The notes beneath the pieces were generated by a model. It was not told the origin of the DNA and searched no databases. It saw nothing but the letters and a program-made list of their open reading frames with translations. Below are positions 53,644 through 64,000 of a stretch of 64,000 nt of DNA, piece after piece. The position numbers were made by a program, and so were the translations under genes. This DNA comes from Mycobacterium sp. ACS4331 (GTDB lineage: Bacteria; Actinomycetota; Actinomycetes; Mycobacteriales; Mycobacteriaceae): positions 20,895-84,894 of the forward strand of contig NZ_LZHW01000065.1 in assembly GCF_001667265.1 (NCBI RefSeq), read 5' to 3'. Each line of letters starts with the position of its first letter. The stretch's first letter is position 1.

Positions 53644-55226
53644 GTCAGGTCAACCACTTCCAGTGTGCTGGCCCCGACCGCCGAGGCGATCTCGGAACGC
53701 AGCTGGCCGGGCACGTCACGGTCGAGACGCAGCATGATGGTCGCACCCTCGCCGTCGGCGTCCTGACTCAGCTGGGCCGCCTCGATGTTGACACCGGCCC
53801 CGCCCAGCAGCGTGCCGATCTTGCCGAGCGCGCCGGGCTGGTCGCTGTAGTTGATGATCAGGTTCGCGCCCGAGGCCCGCAGATCGAAGTTGCGGCCGTT
53901 GATCTGCACGATCTTCTGCACCTGCTGCGGGCCCGACAGGGTGCCCGCCACGTTGACCGCTGTGCCGTCGGCGTGGACCGCGCGCACGTCGACGACGCTG
54001 CGGTGGTTGGGGCTTTCGCTGCTGGTGACCAGATCGGCCGTCACACCGCGATCGGCGGCCAGCGCCGGCGCGTTGACGAACGTGACCTGCTCGTCGACCA
54101 CCGCGGAGAACAGGCCCCGCAGCGCCGAGAGCCGAAGGATCTCGACATCCTCCGCGGCCAGCTCACCGAACACGTGCACCGTCAGCGACACCGGCGGTTC
54201 AGCCGAGAGCGCACCGACGAGCACGCCGAGCTTGCGCACCAGGTCGAGCCACGGCGCGACCTCCTCGCCGACCGAGCCACCGCCGACGTTGACGGCGTCC
54301 GGCACGAACTCACCGGCGAGCGCCAGGCGCACGCTCGCGGCGACGTCGGTGCCGGCCCGGTCCTGCGCCTCTTCGGTGGAGGCACCCAGGTGCGGCGTGA
54401 CGACGACCTGCGGCAGCTCGAACAGCGGGCTGTCGGTGCACGGTTCGGTCGCGTACACGTCCAGCCCCGCGGCCCGCACGTGCCCGCTCTTGATGGCGTC
54501 GGCCAGAGCCTGCTCATCGATCAGGCCTCCGCGGGCGGCGTTGACGATCACGACGCCCTTCTTGGTCTTGGCGAGCGCCTCCTTGCCGATCAGACCCGCG
54601 GTCTCGGGGGTCTTCGGAAGGTGCACCGAGATGAAGTCGGCCCGCGCGAGCAGTTCGTCGAGCGGCAGCAGTTCGATGCCCAACTGAGCGGCCCGCGCCG
54701 ACGGCACGTAGGGGTCATAGGCCACCACGTGGGTGCCGAAGGCCGCCAACCGCGCCGCCACCAACTGACCGATGCGGCCGAGGCCGACCACACCCACCGT
54801 CTTGCCGTAGATCTCGGTGCCGGAGAACGACGACCGCTTCCAGGTGTGTTCGCGCAGCGTGGCGTCGGCCTGCGGGATCTGGCGGGCGGCCGACAGCATC
54901 AGCGCGAGCGCATGCTCGGCGGCACTGTGGATGTTCGAGGTGGGCGCGTTGACCACGAGGACGCCGCGGGCCGTGGCCGCGTCGACGTCGACGTTGTCCA
55001 AGCCGACGCCGGCACGGGCGACGATCTTGAGCTTGGGCGCGGCGGCAAGCACCTCGGCGTCGACCGTGGTGGCCGAACGCACCAGCAGGGCGTCCGCCTC
55101 CGGCACGGCTGCCAGCAGTTTCTCGCGGTCGGGGCCGTCGACCCAGCGGACCTCAACCTGGTCCCCCAGGGCTTCCACAGTCGATTCGGCCAGCTTGTCG
55201 GCAATCAGTACAACGGGCAAACTCAC
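53640..55226 (-). CDS. serA: D-3-phosphoglycerate dehydrogenase
   Basis: 528 residues, the type 1 form of mycobacteria. The NAD motif [27 protein letters not shown], catalytic Arg/Glu/His region ([13 protein letters not shown]) and an inserted intervening domain (ASB) before the C-terminal ACT domain ([22 protein letters not shown]) are present. It is the first step of serine synthesis and is serine-inhibited. Divergent from the phytoene-dehydrogenase-like gene with only 30 bases between starts. Counterpart of Rv2996c. Confidence 0.97.
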   Translation of the reverse strand: MSLPVVLIADKLAESTVEALGDQVEVRWVDGPDREKLLAAVPEADALLVRSATTVDAEVLAAAPKLKIVARAGVGLDNVDVDAATARGVLVVNAPTSNIHSAAEHALALMLSAARQIPQADATLREHTWKRSSFSGTEIYGKTVGVVGLGRIGQLVAARLAAFGTHVVAYDPYVPSARAAQLGIELLPLDELLARADFISVHLPKTPETAGLIGKEALAKTKKGVVIVNAARGGLIDEQALADAIKSGHVRAAGLDVYATEPCTDSPLFELPQVVVTPHLGASTEEAQDRAGTDVAASVRLALAGEFVPDAVNVGGGSVGEEVAPWLDLVRKLGVLVGALSAEPPVSLTVHVFGELAAEDVEILRLSALRGLFSAVVDEQVTFVNAPALAADRGVTADLVTSSESPNHRSVVDVRAVHADGTAVNVAGTLSGPQQVQKIVQINGRNFDLRASGANLIINYSDQPGALGKIGTLLGGAGVNIEAAQLSQDADGEGATIMLRLDRDVPGQLRSEIASAVGASTLEVVDLT

Positions 55227-55256
55227 TCGGACAGCCTAATGGTCTCTAATCGATAC

Positions 55257-58190
<2,934 letters not shown>

Positions 58191-58697
58191 TTATTTCACG
58201 CCGCCGATGCCGCGGGGCCCGCGGGCCAGCGACACCACACCGGACTGAACGATCTCGCGAACACCATAGGGTTCGAGCACCCGCAGCAGCGCACTCAGCT
58301 TCTCCTGCGTGCCGGTGGCCTCGATCGTCAGGGACTCGGTGGAGACGTCGACGACCTTGGCGCGGAACAGGTTCACCGCCTCGATGACCTGGCTTCGGGT
58401 GCCGGCGTCGGCCCGCACCTTGATCAGTGCCAGCTCGCGGGAGACCGACTGCTCCTCGTCCTGCTCGACGATCTTGATCACGTTGACCAGCTTGTTGAGC
58501 TGCTTGGTGATCTGCTCGAGCGGGAAGTCCTCGACGGACACGACGATCGTCATCCGCGACATGTTCTTCTGCTCGGTCGCACCGACCGCGAGCGACTCGA
58601 TGTTGAAGCCGCGCCGCGAGAACAGCGCCGCGACGCGGGCCAGGACGCCGGGCTTGTCCTCGACCAGGACCGACAGGGTGTGCGTGGTGACTGTCAT
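58191..58697 (-). CDS. ilvN: Acetolactate synthase small (regulatory) subunit
   Basis: 168 residues starting [33 protein letters not shown], an ACT domain with valine-binding loop VEDKPGVL, then a second regulatory domain. It makes IlvB sensitive to valine. The ATG shares a base with the ilvB stop (TGATG), so it is coupled, and 33 bases separate it from ilvC. Counterpart of Rv3002c. Confidence 0.96.
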   Translation of the reverse strand: MTVTTHTLSVLVEDKPGVLARVAALFSRRGFNIESLAVGATEQKNMSRMTIVVSVEDFPLEQITKQLNKLVNVIKIVEQDEEQSVSRELALIKVRADAGTRSQVIEAVNLFRAKVVDVSTESLTIEATGTQEKLSALLRVLEPYGVREIVQSGVVSLARGPRGIGGVK

Positions 58698-60535
58698 CAG
58701 ACCTGGTCCTCGTTGTCGAACAGCGGACGGATGTCGCGTGCCGCCATGATCTCGTCGTTGCTGGTGCCTGCGGCGACCATGGGCCACACCTGAGCGTCGG
58801 CGCCGACGACGAAGTCGATGACCACCGGGCGATCGTTGATGGCCCGCGCCTGGTTGATCACGTCCTCGACGTCTTCCTCACGCTCGCAACGCAGTCCGAC
58901 GCAGCCCAGGGCCTCCGCCAGCTTGACGAAGTCCGGGATGCGCTGGCTGTGCGTGGCCAGATCGGTCTGGCTGTAGCGCTGGTCGTAGAACAGCGTCTGC
59001 CACTGCCGGACCATGCCGAGGTTGCCGTTGTTGATCAGAGCAACCTTGATCGGGGCACCCTCGATGGCGCAGGTGGCCAACTCCTGGTTGGTCATCTGGA
59101 AGCAGCCGTCGCCGTCGATGGCCCACACCTCGGCGTCGGGCCGGCCCATCTTGGCGCCCATGGCCGCGGGCACCGCGAAGCCCATGGTGCCCAGGCCGCC
59201 GGAGTTCAGCCAGGTGCGCGGCTTCTCGTACTTGACGAACTGCGCCGCCCACATCTGGTGCTGGCCGACGCCCGCGACGTACACCGCGTCGGGGCCGGCG
59301 ATCTCGCCGAGCTTCTCGATGACGTACTCGGGGCTCAGGCTGCCGTCGCTCTGCGGGCCGTAGCTCAGCGGGTAGGTCGACCGCACCGAGGACAGGTACT
59401 CCCACCACTGGTCCAGCTTGAGGTTGCCGGGAACGCCGTCGCGGCGCAGCGCCTCGATCAGGTCGGTGATCACGGCCTTGACGTCACCGACGATCGGCAC
59501 ATCGGCATGCCGGTTCTTGCCGATCTCGGCGGGGTCGATGTCGGCGTGAATGACCTTGGCCTCGGGCGCGAACGAGTCGAGCTGACCGGTGACCCGGTCG
59601 TCGAACCGCGTGCCGAGCGCGATCAGCAGGTCGCTGCGCTGCAGGGCGGCCACCGCGGCGACCGTGCCGTGCATGCCGGGCATGCCCATGTGCTGCGGAT
59701 GGCTGTCGGGGAAGGCACCTCGCGCCATCAGCGTCGTGACCACGGGGATGCCGGTCGCCTCGGCCAGGTCGAGCAGTTCGGCGTGGGCCTGACCGCGGAT
59801 GACGCCGCCGCCGACGTACAGCACGGGCTTGCGCGCCGCGGCGATCAGCTTGGCCGCCTCGCGGATCTGCCGACTGTGCGGCTTGGTGTTGGGCTTGTAG
59901 CCGGGCAGGTCCATGACCGGCGGCCAGCTGAAGGTGCACTGCCCCTGCAGGATGTCCTTGGGGATGTCGACCAGCACCGCGCCGGGGCGACCCGACTGCG
60001 CGATGTGGAACGCCTCGGCGATCACCTGGGCGATCTCGTCGCCGCTGCGGACCAGGAAGTTGTGCTTGGTGATGGGCATCGTGATGCCCGAGATGTCGGC
60101 CTCCTGGAAGGCGTCGGTGCCGATCAGCCCGCGGCCGACCTGCCCGGTGATGGCCACGACGGGGATCGAGTCCATCTGCGCGTCGGCCAGCGGCGTGACC
60201 AGGTTGGTGGCACCCGGACCCGACGTCGCCATCATGACGCCGACCTTGCCGGTGGCGTGGGCGTAACCGCTGGCGGCGTGCCCGGCGCCCTGCTCGTGCC
60301 GGACCAGGACGTGCCGCAGTCGCTTCGAGTCGAACAGCGGGTCGTACACGGGCAGCACGGCACCACCGGGGATGCCGAAGATGGTGTCGACGCCGATCTC
60401 CTCGAGCGCGCGCACGACAGCCTGCGCCCCGGTCATCTGCTGCGGCGGAACCCGCTTCGCGGCGTTCTGTGTCTTTCCGTCGGCCGGCTTCGGGGCCGCC
60501 ATCGGTTCGGGTGGTCGCGTGGTGGGTGCGCTCAC
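58697..60535 (-). CDS. ilvB: Acetolactate synthase large subunit
   Basis: 612 residues. The thiamine-diphosphate Glu81 ([14 protein letters not shown]), the FAD/quinone-like middle domain and the [15 protein letters not shown] ... NNGNLGMV magnesium motif are present. It makes acetolactate and acetohydroxybutyrate, the shared step of Val, Leu and Ile synthesis; target of sulfonylurea-type inhibitors. The GTG start at 60535 follows AGGGACGAG. First gene of ilvBNC, behind a transcription attenuator. Counterpart of Rv3003c. Confidence 0.97.
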   Translation of the reverse strand: MSAPTTRPPEPMAAPKPADGKTQNAAKRVPPQQMTGAQAVVRALEEIGVDTIFGIPGGAVLPVYDPLFDSKRLRHVLVRHEQGAGHAASGYAHATGKVGVMMATSGPGATNLVTPLADAQMDSIPVVAITGQVGRGLIGTDAFQEADISGITMPITKHNFLVRSGDEIAQVIAEAFHIAQSGRPGAVLVDIPKDILQGQCTFSWPPVMDLPGYKPNTKPHSRQIREAAKLIAAARKPVLYVGGGVIRGQAHAELLDLAEATGIPVVTTLMARGAFPDSHPQHMGMPGMHGTVAAVAALQRSDLLIALGTRFDDRVTGQLDSFAPEAKVIHADIDPAEIGKNRHADVPIVGDVKAVITDLIEALRRDGVPGNLKLDQWWEYLSSVRSTYPLSYGPQSDGSLSPEYVIEKLGEIAGPDAVYVAGVGQHQMWAAQFVKYEKPRTWLNSGGLGTMGFAVPAAMGAKMGRPDAEVWAIDGDGCFQMTNQELATCAIEGAPIKVALINNGNLGMVRQWQTLFYDQRYSQTDLATHSQRIPDFVKLAEALGCVGLRCEREEDVEDVINQARAINDRPVVIDFVVGADAQVWPMVAAGTSNDEIMAARDIRPLFDNEDQV

Positions 60536-60586
60536 TGTCTCGTCCCTAGGGTTGTCGATGTGTGTTCTGTGGTCATTCGGGGCAAC

Positions 60587-60621
60587 AAAAAACCCCCGTC
60601 AGCTTGCTGCTGCACGAGGGT
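60587..60621 (-). terminator. Attenuator terminator of the ilvB leader
   Basis: On the minus strand ACCCTCGT (60614-60621) pairs with ACGGGGGT (60592-60599), one G-T pair, with an inner CAGC/GCTG stem, and six T follow (60587-60592). The distal arm CTCGT can instead pair with ACGAG at about 60634-60638, an antiterminator, which in turn can pair with CTCGTAG inside the leader-peptide codons (60689-60695). Confidence 0.8.
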
Positions 60622-60659
60622 TGCGCGTTGATGCTCGTAGGCGAATAGCCCGCTAGTAG

Positions 60660-60713
60660 CTACGCGGCACCGACGCGCCGACGACGTACTACGAGAATCT
60701 TGCGGGTGGTCAT
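60660..60713 (-). CDS. ilvB leader peptide
   Basis: Seventeen codons: MTTRKILVVRRRRVGAA, then TAG. The Ile-Leu-Val-Val run puts all three branched-chain amino acids in one stall site, as in the known ilvBNC leader of Corynebacterium glutamicum. The ATG is nine bases after the -10 TACCGT with no ribosome site, so it is probably leaderless. Ribosome stalling here would free the antiterminator and let transcription reach ilvB. Confidence 0.75.
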   Translation of the reverse strand: MTTRKILVVRRRRVGAA

Positions 60714-60721
60714 GGGTCATG

Positions 60722-60751
60722 ACGGTAGTCTCCGGACGGGCCAGGCGTCAA
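60722..60751 (-). promoter_or_regulatory. ilvB promoter
   Basis: TTGACG (60746-60751) and TACCGT (60722-60727) on the minus strand, 18 bases apart. It would start transcription about at the leader ATG. Confidence 0.65.
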
Positions 60752-60802
60752 ATTCCCTGACCTGCGCGGACACGCGGCGCGACGCAGGGGCAAGATGGCG
60801 GC

Positions 60803-61186
60803 ATGGCTGCCGCAACCCAAGCCCCCGTGGTGATCAGGATTTCGCCGATGGCCCATTTCGCTGCGGTGCTGTTGGCGGGGGCCATGATGCTGCCCGTTCT
60901 GGCGTTGCCGTGGCTGGCTCCGCTCCTGTTGATCCCCGTCGCCGCGTCGTTCGCTGTGTTCCGGTTGCGCACCGTCGCCACCGACGTCGACGTGACCACC
61001 AGGGGACTGCTGCGCAGCACGACCGTGGGCTGGGACCAGATCGAGGGCCTGAAGTTCGTCAAGGGCTCGTGGGCGCGCGCCACGCTGGTCGGCGGTGGCG
61101 AGCTCACCCTGCCCGCGGTGTCGTTCTCGACCCTGCCACTGCTGGCCCAGGCCAGTGGGGGCCGGGTGCCCAACCCCTACCAGTGA
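60803..61186 (+). CDS. cfp6: PH-like domain membrane protein (CFP-6 family)
   Basis: 127 residues. Two hydrophobic helices (FAAVLLAGAMMLPVLALPWLAPLLLIPVAASFAVF) precede a small PH-like beta domain (TVATDVDVTTRGLLRSTTVGWDQIEGLKFVKGSWARATLVGGGELTLPAVSF). The position and family match Rv3004, known as low-molecular-weight antigen CFP-6. Function unknown. Divergent from ilvB. Confidence 0.87.
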   Translation: MAAATQAPVVIRISPMAHFAAVLLAGAMMLPVLALPWLAPLLLIPVAASFAVFRLRTVATDVDVTTRGLLRSTTVGWDQIEGLKFVKGSWARATLVGGGELTLPAVSFSTLPLLAQASGGRVPNPYQ

Positions 61187-61190
61187 GCCG

Positions 61191-62021
61191 TCAGGCCAGC
61201 GGGTTGGCCCCGTTGAGCAGGACCCACACCGCGACGCCGCCGCCGATGCCGAGCAGCAGCGCCACGAACGACCCGATGAACGGGCGGCGCGCCCAACCCC
61301 GGCCCGCGTCGAATCCGTAGCGGCCGGGGCCCGCCAGGATGATCGCGGCCGCCACCACGATCAGTGTGAGCTGGTACTCGTGGCCGTCGGGCAGGAAGAA
61401 CAGGAACCGACTCGACTCGTCGGAGTTCAGGACGGACGCGAGCAGGCCGTTGATCAGGTAGGCCAGCGCTGCGGCCGCCGCCAGAGGCGTGAACAGTCCG
61501 AGGACCAGCAGGACCCCGGCCGCGATCTGGGTGCCGGCGGCCGCGTAGGTGAGCAGGTCCGCGTGCTGGTAGCCGGCCGCCGTCAGCGAGTCCGAGAGGC
61601 CGCCGAGCCCGGATCCGCCCCACCAGCCGAACACCTTCTGCAGTCCATGGACGACCAGCAGCGCGCCGAATCCCGCGCGCAGCAGCAGAAGCCCGAGGTC
61701 CTGGGTGCCGCGGCGGCCCGCGTTACGGGCGGCGTCGTAGTCCTGGGGTTCGATCGCGGTGGGGCCCAGCGCGGGTGGGGCGTCCATCTGCGGTGCGACA
61801 TAGGGCAAGGGATCGGGTTCGTTCATCAGGCTGTACCCCGCCGATGAGGGGCTCGACCCGTAGTTCGGGATCGCGGTGGTCTCGAAATCGCCGCCATAGG
61901 TGTCAGACGGCATGTCGTCCTCGGGGTCGACCAGGCTCGCCGTGCTGGGCCGCGAGGATCCGGCCCCGGACGACGATTCGCCCGGCCGCTGCCAGCGTGG
62001 GTCATGCGATGGACTCGTCAC
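61191..62021 (-). CDS. doxX: DoxX family membrane protein
   Basis: 276 residues. About 100 residues of disordered, Pro/Ser-rich cytoplasmic N-terminus precede four helices (LGLLLLRAGFGALLVVHGLQKVFGWWGG; AGTQIAAGVLLVLGLFTPLAAAAALAYLINGLLASVL). Rv3005c is the counterpart; with SodA and SseA it forms a membrane oxidoreductase complex in M. tuberculosis that limits oxidative stress. The GTG at 62021 lies six bases after TACCCT (62028-62033), so it appears leaderless. Converges with cfp6 across four bases. Confidence 0.9.
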   Translation of the reverse strand: MTSPSHDPRWQRPGESSSGAGSSRPSTASLVDPEDDMPSDTYGGDFETTAIPNYGSSPSSAGYSLMNEPDPLPYVAPQMDAPPALGPTAIEPQDYDAARNAGRRGTQDLGLLLLRAGFGALLVVHGLQKVFGWWGGSGLGGLSDSLTAAGYQHADLLTYAAAGTQIAAGVLLVLGLFTPLAAAAALAYLINGLLASVLNSDESSRFLFFLPDGHEYQLTLIVVAAAIILAGPGRYGFDAGRGWARRPFIGSFVALLLGIGGGVAVWVLLNGANPLA

Positions 62022-62027
62022 GCTGTC

Positions 62028-62048
62028 AGGGTAAGTGCAACCCTGCAC
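62028..62048 (-). promoter_or_regulatory. doxX -10 element and adjacent inverted repeat
   Basis: Minus-strand TACCCT (62028-62033) is placed for a leaderless doxX. Immediately upstream GTGCA-ACCC-TGCAC (62035-62048) is a perfect five-base-arm repeat across the -35 region, a possible operator. Confidence 0.35.
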
Positions 62049-62179
62049 AGATCCCGGTATTTGAAGGGCGCTTTCGCCGACCTATATCGGATGGTTATTT
62101 TCCCTGTACACGCCCGGTGGGCGCGACACCCGGCGGGCGGCGTAGCGGATACCGGCCACCGATCCGTAACCTGGCTGGC

Positions 62180-63298
62180 ATGCTGAACCGCCGTCCGGTC
62201 GTCCATGCCCTGACCGTGGCCTGTGCCGCGATGGTCGTGGTGGCCGGGTGCGCCCGCTTCGACGACGCGGCCTCGCAACCGTTCACCACCCAGCCCGAAC
62301 TGTCGCCGCCGCCGCCGTCGACCACCACACCGCCACCGCCGCTGCCCGGCAAGCCGTTCCCCAAGGCCTGCCCGGCCACCGGTGTCATGCAGGGCTGCCT
62401 GGAGAGCACCAGCGGGCTGATCATGGGCCCCGACGGTAAGACGGCCCTGGTGGCCGAGCGCGTCACGGGCGCGGTCAAAGAGGTCGCGATCGCCGCCGAA
62501 CCCAAGGTCAAGACCACGATTCCGGTCGACGGGTCGGGCGACGGCGGCCTGCTCGACATCGTGCTGTCCCCGACCTACAGCCAGGACCGGCTGATGTACG
62601 CCTACATCAGCACTCCCACCGACAACCGCGTGGTGCGGGTCGCCGACGGCGACGTCCCCAAGGAGATCCTGACCGGAATACCCAAGGGCGCCAACGGAAA
62701 TTCGGGATCGCTGATCTTCAAGGGCCCCACCACCCTGTTGGTCCAGACCGGTGACGCCGGCAGCCCCGCGATGGCCGCGGACCCGGGGTCGCTGGCCGGC
62801 AAGCTGCTGCGCATCGAGCAGCCGACCACCGTCAACCAGGCCCCGCTGACCACCGCGATGAGCGGCCTGGGCCCGGCAGGCGGCATGTGCATCGATCCGG
62901 CCGACGGTGCTCTCTACATCACCGACCGCGCCCCGTCCGGAGATCGACTGCAGCGCATCACCAAGGACTCGAAGACGTCCACGGTGTGGACCTGGCCGGA
63001 CAAGCCCGGCGTCGCCGGATGCGCCGCGATGGACGGAACGGTGCTGGTGAATCTGGTGAACACCAAGCAGACCGCGGCGGTGCGCCTGGCACCCGACACG
63101 GGAGCGGTGACGGGCGACCCGGAGGTGGTCCGCGACGGTCAGCACGGTCACGCGTGGGCCCTGCAGCTGTCCGGCGACGGCAACGTGTGGGGCGCGACCG
63201 TCAACCGCACGATGGGCGATCCCGACAAGCTCGACGACGTCGTGTTCCCGTTGTTCCCGCAGGGCGGATTCCCGCGCAGCGACGCCGACAACACCTGA
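62180..63298 (+). CDS. lppZ: Lipoprotein LppZ (sorbosone dehydrogenase-like beta-propeller)
   Basis: 372 residues. The signal peptide has the lipobox VVAGC (lipidated Cys24), followed by a Pro-rich spacer. The rest is a GSDH/PQQ-type beta-propeller (LLDIVLSPTYSQDRLMYAYIS, MCIDPADGALYITDRAPSGDRLQRI). It is a cell-envelope protein; the substrate is unknown. TAACCT (62167-62172) is seven bases before the ATG, so it too may be leaderless. Counterpart of Rv3006. Confidence 0.9.
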   Translation: MLNRRPVVHALTVACAAMVVVAGCARFDDAASQPFTTQPELSPPPPSTTTPPPPLPGKPFPKACPATGVMQGCLESTSGLIMGPDGKTALVAERVTGAVKEVAIAAEPKVKTTIPVDGSGDGGLLDIVLSPTYSQDRLMYAYISTPTDNRVVRVADGDVPKEILTGIPKGANGNSGSLIFKGPTTLLVQTGDAGSPAMAADPGSLAGKLLRIEQPTTVNQAPLTTAMSGLGPAGGMCIDPADGALYITDRAPSGDRLQRITKDSKTSTVWTWPDKPGVAGCAAMDGTVLVNLVNTKQTAAVRLAPDTGAVTGDPEVVRDGQHGHAWALQLSGDGNVWGATVNRTMGDPDKLDDVVFPLFPQGGFPRSDADNT

Positions 63299-63451
63299 GT
63301 TCGGCGCCGACAGCCCGGAATTCGGCACCGACGTCACCGGACCGACTCCAGTCCGTGTCGGTTCGATAACAGCCTCATCTGCAACTTGAGTAACTCCCGC
63401 AACACGATAGGTTCAGTTACACAATCAAGATCACGGGGAATCGGGGATAAC

Positions 63452-64000
63452 TTGTCGCGGACGGCATTGCGTCTGTCAGTCGTTGCCGTCTCGGCGGCGG
63501 CAGTGTGTTGGCCATCGCTGCCGTTGGTGTTCAGTCCCACGGTCGCAGCCGATTCCGAGCTCAGTCCCGGTGTGCCGTGCGGGGAACTGGTGCAGCAGTT
63601 CGCCTCATCGCCAACCGCGCTGCCCGACGCACTCAGCGGTGCGGCCTCAGCGCTCGAAGGACTGCCCGAGGCCGCTGCGCTGGTGCCGGCGACTCCCGTC
63701 CTCGACGCCGCCGGTGCCGCCGTGCAGGCCCTGCCGACCGCGGCGGACATGATCTCGGCCGCGGCACCCGCAGTGCCCGCAGGCCTGCCCGAAGTGCCCG
63801 CAGTGCCCGCAGGCGCACCGGCGATACCCGTTGCCGCACCGCCTGTTCCGGTCGTACCCGCGCCGGCCACGGCCGCCCCGGCGGCCGCGCCGGCTCCGGC
63901 CGCGCCGGCCCCGCCGGCAGCGCCCATGGTCGAGTCCGCGCTCGCCCCCGAAATCCCGCCGGCCCCGAGTGAGGCCGCGCCACCACCTCCGGTCGCACCC
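63452..64000 (+). CDS. Ala/Pro-rich secreted protein, N-terminal part (runs off the right edge)
   Basis: 183 codons are visible and the frame is open at the edge. The likely start is TTG at 63452 with GGGGATAAC upstream (MSRTALRLSVVAVSAAAVCWPSLPLV). A signal peptide is followed by ADSELSPGVPCGELVQQFAS, then a long Ala/Pro/Val tract of repeated VPAG and APAAP units. Such proteins are exported wall components in mycobacteria. It is not assigned to a family. The intergenic stretch 63299-63451 holds nothing else that I see. Confidence 0.6.
   Translation, partial: MSRTALRLSVVAVSAAAVCWPSLPLVFSPTVAADSELSPGVPCGELVQQFASSPTALPDALSGAASALEGLPEAAALVPATPVLDAAGAAVQALPTAADMISAAAPAVPAGLPEVPAVPAGAPAIPVAAPPVPVVPAPATAAPAAAPAPAAPAPPAAPMVESALAPEIPPAPSEAAPPPPVAP

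Noticed and set aside
60536..60720. T-box or riboswitch before ilvB
   Set aside because: No T-box sequence or specifier loop is seen; a leader peptide and three-way pairing explain the region.
63334..63927. Minus-strand Gly/Ala-rich open frame
   Set aside because: It is the antisense of the Ala/Pro-rich plus-strand gene, which has a signal peptide and a plausible start.

Overview
The window is chromosomal DNA from a mycobacterium, most likely an environmental, rapid-growing type (Mycolicibacterium). The evidence is high G+C by eye, many GTG starts, several apparently leaderless genes, and a gene order that, from memory of the M. tuberculosis H37Rv map, follows Rv2918c-Rv2927c and then Rv2965c-Rv3006 almost gene for gene. 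The large PDIM/phenolic-glycolipid block (Rv2928-Rv2964) that lies between these two segments in H37Rv is absent. No insertion sequence, prophage, CRISPR array or rRNA was seen. No gene-free stretch exceeds 300 bases.

Layout. Positions 1-2.4 kb: the amt-glnB-glnD nitrogen operon (minus) with a GlnR-like box upstream. 2.4-10.7 kb: a minus-strand housekeeping run of yceD, rnc, mutM, an OsmC-like gene, acyP, smc and ftsY, mostly overlapping by a few bases, with an SRPBCC gene wedged between smc and ftsY. 10.9-13.3 kb: a plus-strand organosulfur pair (ssuD, sfnB-like). 13.3-19.9 kb: sepIVA, coaD, a LuxR-type regulator, rsmD and pyruvate carboxylase. 19.9-21.9 kb: a FAS1-type dehydratase plus acyl-CoA dehydrogenase pair. 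22-26.3 kb: the VKOR/DsbA-like disulfide pair, lipN, an aldo-keto reductase and an exported HNH-type protein. 26.3-33.5 kb: recG, a DAK-domain protein, rpmB, a lipoprotein, ung, thiL, a stand-alone Lrp ligand-binding domain and a DUF3515 protein.

33.6-41.5 kb: gpsA, a Cys/Met-metabolism PLP enzyme and ddl in one operon, then fbiD (coenzyme F420), ppk, mutT1 and hupB. 41.7-46.4 kb: leuCD with a divergent IclR regulator, an APC permease and an F420-type flavin-fold protein. 46.4-49 kb: tRNA-Glu, tRNA-Gln, gltX and an FAH-family hydrolase. 49-52.6 kb: a TetR regulator, an MpaB-family oxygenase, an MFS transporter and a small secreted protein. 52.6-60.8 kb: leuB-serA and ilvB-ilvN-ilvC, flanking a phytoene-dehydrogenase-like gene and a small conserved gene. 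60.8-64 kb: cfp6, doxX, lppZ and the start of an Ala/Pro-rich secreted protein.

Together leuCD, leuB and ilvBNC supply most of branched-chain amino-acid synthesis. The ilvB leader encodes a 17-residue peptide containing Ile-Leu-Val-Val, followed by mutually exclusive hairpins ending in a U-tract terminator, a clear attenuator. The other main surprises are an ilvC frame that runs 191 codons past its normal C-terminus, antisense through the convergent neighbour; an rsmD whose conserved N-terminus can only be reached from a CTG codon; and a long palindrome between the TetR and MpaB-family genes.
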